Below, piece after piece: positions 61,842-64,000 of a DNA stretch of 64,000 nt. The position numbers were made by a program, and so were the translations under genes. Within the stretch, counting starts at the first letter, position 1, and each line of letters opens with the position of its first letter. This DNA comes from Tenacibaculum singaporense (GTDB lineage Bacteria; Bacteroidota; Bacteroidia; Flavobacteriales; Flavobacteriaceae): NCBI RefSeq assembly GCF_003867015.1, contig NZ_CP032548.1, positions 186,001 through 250,000 on the forward strand, given 5' to 3'. The notes beneath the pieces are model-generated. The model was not told the origin of the DNA, ran no database searches, and saw only the letters and a program-made list of their open reading frames with translations.

Positions 61842-61958
61842 TATTCTTCCTTTATCTTACTTACGTAATTTCAATATCATTGGTTTTTAAAACTTTAGGC
61901 TACTACTAGAGTAGCCATAAAGTTCCAAAATCAACTAACTTAAAAACCCTTTAATTAT

Positions 61959-63011
61959 TTAGATTTTTCTAAATGTTAACGTTACTGAAGCATCTGTTTT
62001 ACTCTGTAACGTAACCACTGTACTACTATAAGTCGTTATAATCCAATCGTTACTCAAAGCGCTTAAAGCTGTATTACTTGCAAAATGCATGTTTAAAAAT
62101 ACTTTTATATCTGAACTAACACTATAGGTTCCTTCAATATTTTCTAATGTGGTATTAACCGTATTTCTTGCTACTAACTTTAAATCATTCGTAAATTCTA
62201 TGGTATACTCTGCATACTCATTTGCTTTGTCTACTCCTGCTTCTATAAAACTTTCTACTTTAAATTTAGACTTGCTGATAATAGACTCTACTTCATCAGC
62301 TGCTTCCTCTGCTGTTTCTTCCTCCTCTTCATAAGAAGTACACTCCTCTATTGAATCTTGGAACTCTGCATCACTATTTACTTGTACAGTTGTTCCATTA
62401 CTTAAGGTTACAGTAATAGGATATTTAACAGAAAAGTATTCATCTGAATTTAAATTAGTCATAAAGTTGTATAATTGCTTTTCTGACTGCACAATAACTG
62501 TTCCTGTTTGTTCAATCTTAACATCATATGTTAACATTGTAATAGGAAAACTGATCTCTACACATGAAATTGCTTCTTCCATTGCATTAGAAGCTTCTTC
62601 ACATTTCGCTTTTAATTCGTTAAAGTCTGATTCTGAAGCTATAGTTAACTCTGTATAGTTACTTAACTTTACCCTAATAGGGAAGTTAAAAACAACAGTG
62701 TCATCATCATCATTAAATTCTCCCATTATTCCTAATACTTTCTCATAATCTAAACTACTCACTAAAGTAATTTCTTGACTATTTACAGTAGCCGTTAACG
62801 GAAATAATAACTCTGTACATGAATTATTGTCTAAAAAATCATCTTCTGATCCATCATTCATTGCTGTTCTTTCATAATTTTTAGCCGTTTGTGATGTTGA
62901 AGAGTTTGCATTTGGATTTGTACCTATTTGTTCATTTTCTTCAGATTGACATGAAGTAAAAATTGTCAGAGTAGTTAATGCTATTATCGTTATTAATTTT
63001 ATCGTTTTCAT
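61959..63011 (-). CDS. Acidic lipoprotein with an internal duplication
   Basis: A 350-residue lipoprotein (IFTSC, Cys 21). After a Ser/Asn/Glu-rich spacer, two homologous segments of about 75-85 residues follow (about 65-137 and 150-224). Each opens with C-E-x-FPIT-like sequence, contains FPI-V-LSN-T and a F-x-x-x-x-C end, and is bounded by cysteines. A Glu-rich linker (229-240) leads to a C-terminal beta domain (about 245-350). I recognise no known family. It is transcribed divergently from an ECF sigma factor gene. Confidence 0.65.
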   Translation of the reverse strand: MKTIKLITIIALTTLTIFTSCQSEENEQIGTNPNANSSTSQTAKNYERTAMNDGSEDDFLDNNSCTELLFPLTATVNSQEITLVSSLDYEKVLGIMGEFNDDDDTVVFNFPIRVKLSNYTELTIASESDFNELKAKCEEASNAMEEAISCVEISFPITMLTYDVKIEQTGTVIVQSEKQLYNFMTNLNSDEYFSVKYPITVTLSNGTTVQVNSDAEFQDSIEECTSYEEEEETAEEAADEVESIISKSKFKVESFIEAGVDKANEYAEYTIEFTNDLKLVARNTVNTTLENIEGTYSVSSDIKVFLNMHFASNTALSALSNDWIITTYSSTVVTLQSKTDASVTLTFRKI

Positions 63012-63089
63012 CTTAATAAATTTTAATATTTAAACATTTGTTTTTTTGAGCTCTTTCTGTCCTTTAGAAAACTATAAATCGTTTTACCC

Positions 63090-63097
63090 TACCTTTG
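63090..63097 (+). promoter_or_regulatory. Candidate -7 element of the ECF sigma gene
   Basis: TACCTTTG matches the vegetative TAnnTTTG consensus, 42 bases before the ATG at 63140. No TTG is seen at the -33 distance. Confidence 0.45.
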
Positions 63098-63139
63098 TTT
63101 TGGATTTTTTTTCTATTTTAACTCTATAAAAGCATTCAT

Positions 63140-63649
63140 ATGACTAAAAAATCACTGTGTAATGAAGAAGACTTTAACGAGTTTTATAAAACTAATATTC
63201 AATTCGTTACCAACTTTTCATCTTATAAATCTAATGATAAAGATACTGCCCTAGATTTAATACAGGAAGCCTTTTTAAAAATGTGGGAAAAATGTTCAGA
63301 AATATCATATGAAAAAGCAAAATCGTACTTATTTACCAGTGTAAACAACCTTTTTTTAAACAAATTAAAGCATGAAAAAGTTGTTTTAAACTATGCTAAA
63401 AACGCTCCCTATTTGGATATTAATAACCAAAGTCCAGAATATCTATTAGAAGAAGAAGAATTTAAAACCAAATTAAAAAACGCTATTGAAAATTTAACAG
63501 AGGCTGAACGAGAGGTTTTTTTAATGAATAGAATAGACGGTAAAAAATATCGAGAAATTGCTGAGTTACTAAATATCTCGCAAAAAGCCGTTGAAAAAAG
63601 AATGTCTTCAGCATTAAAAAAACTAAGATCAAAAATAGAATTGTTATAA
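63140..63649 (+). CDS. ECF-family RNA polymerase sigma factor
   Basis: A 169-residue sigma-70 of the extracytoplasmic function type. Region 2 holds DTALDLIQEAFLKMWEK, and region 4 the helix-turn-helix KYREIAELLNISQKAVEKRM. It is followed by a FecR-like anti-sigma gene, so it is likely controlled by a surface signal. It is a paralogue-rich family in Bacteroidota; target genes are not known. Confidence 0.92.
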   Translation: MTKKSLCNEEDFNEFYKTNIQFVTNFSSYKSNDKDTALDLIQEAFLKMWEKCSEISYEKAKSYLFTSVNNLFLNKLKHEKVVLNYAKNAPYLDINNQSPEYLLEEEEFKTKLKNAIENLTEAEREVFLMNRIDGKKYREIAELLNISQKAVEKRMSSALKKLRSKIELL

Positions 63650-63699
63650 AGGTAGGGAAACTTGCTTCTTTATTGTCTAAAAGTTAGTTAAGCACAAAA

Positions 63700-64000
63700 A
63701 TGAAAGATGAACAATACATATTAAAATGGTTAAACGGAGAAATCTCCGATGAAGAACTGTCTCTATTAAAGCAAGATAAAAACTTTAAAAATCTTGAAAA
63801 AATAGCGCATTACTCTTCTCACATAGAAACTCCTAAAGTGGATATTGAAAAGGCTTTTAAAGAGTTTGAATTGAAAAAAGCTACTACTAAAAAAAGCAAG
63901 GTTGTTCCATTAAACTACAAGAACTTTTATAAATATGCTGCCGCAGTTATTGTTTTACTAGTTTCTTCTTATTTCTTACTTTTCAATAATTCAGTAAACT
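63700..64000 (+). CDS. FecR-family anti-sigma factor (3' truncated by window)
   Basis: The frame opens at ATG 63700 and runs open to the window end (100 codons seen). It starts MKDEQYILKWLNGEISDEEL, the typical cytoplasmic anti-sigma start of Bacteroidota FecR proteins, followed by a lysine-rich stretch and a membrane segment at about residues 78-95 (YAAAVIVLLVSSYFLLF). Its 50-base spacing behind the sigma gene supports a sigma/anti-sigma pair acting across the inner membrane. Confidence 0.85.
   Translation, partial: MKDEQYILKWLNGEISDEELSLLKQDKNFKNLEKIAHYSSHIETPKVDIEKAFKEFELKKATTKKSKVVPLNYKNFYKYAAAVIVLLVSSYFLLFNNSVN

Noticed and set aside
1..64000. CRISPR array, insertion sequence, prophage or known defence system
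   Set aside because: I saw no regularly spaced repeats, transposase, integrase, phage structural gene or defence nuclease in any frame.

Overview
The window is an AT-rich, gene-dense piece of chromosome from a marine-type member of the Flavobacteriaceae (Bacteroidota). A Tenacibaculum or Polaribacter relative is my best guess, but the genus is not proven by the sequence. Supporting signs are promoters of the Bacteroidota type (TTTG, about 19 bases, TAnnTTTG), many short-signal lipoproteins and exported proteins ending their signal peptide in A/G/C-Q, a PorE-like OmpA protein, a eukaryote-like IleRS2, FecR/ECF regulation, and families common in this group (DUF4230, GH3, DUF2007, MbnP/MbnH). 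I see no prophage, insertion sequence, CRISPR array or rRNA. Nearly everything looks like vertically inherited core and near-core genome.

Layout. 1-1.4 kb: a split YeeE/YedE sulfur transporter and an orphan double-glycine-leader, six-cysteine peptide. 1.4-12.2 kb (mostly minus): DUF4230, lspA, an M61 peptidase, a DUF4097-like protein, a DksA-like protein, ileS, a PorE-like OmpA protein and a TerB/DnaJ protein. 12.2-15.9 kb: a bacilliredoxin, then umuD-umuC downstream of an HTH/DUF2975 module. 15.9-19 kb (plus): Lrp regulator, HupE/UreJ protein, a deaminase and a CtpA protease. 19-27 kb (minus): MOSC, GH3, M23, nadD, gmk, YicC, EamA, LysM/BON and thiL. 27-31.4 kb (plus): a four-lipoprotein operon ending in MbnP and the di-heme enzyme MbnH. 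31.5-36.4 kb: a suf Fe-S assembly operon (sufA-like, sufB, sufC, sufD) with a lactonase-like hydrolase between sufB and sufC. 36.4-45.6 kb: regulators, an esterase, two paralogous 67-residue membrane proteins, a PiT phosphate transporter with a C-terminal helical domain, a double SnoaL lipoprotein and a degraded copy of its 3' end. 45.7-49.8 kb: the 2-oxoglutarate dehydrogenase genes, separated by a repeat-like element. 50-50.3 kb: two identical tRNA-Asn genes. 50.3-59.7 kb: a biotin cluster (bioF, bioD, bioA, bioB) containing a zinc-ribbon DUF2007 protein, a multi-spanning protein resembling heme-copper oxidase subunit I, a complete beta-ketoacyl synthase and an NfeD/flotillin pair. 59.7-64 kb: a TPMT-like methyltransferase, a beta-barrel protein, a metzincin-like lipoprotein, a duplicated-domain lipoprotein, and a divergent ECF sigma/FecR pair cut by the window end.

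The items I consider most worth following are: the altered GIHH class I signature in IleRS (linked to mupirocin hyper-resistance); the Cys-rich GG-leader peptide; the MbnP/MbnH cassette with a seven-bladed propeller lipoprotein; the uncharacterised proteins embedded in the biotin cluster; the hydrolase inside the suf operon; the pair of 67-residue membrane proteins; and the palindrome in front of umuC. None of these amounts to a proven new system. The biotin cluster and the MbnPH cassette are the best candidates for undescribed biology.
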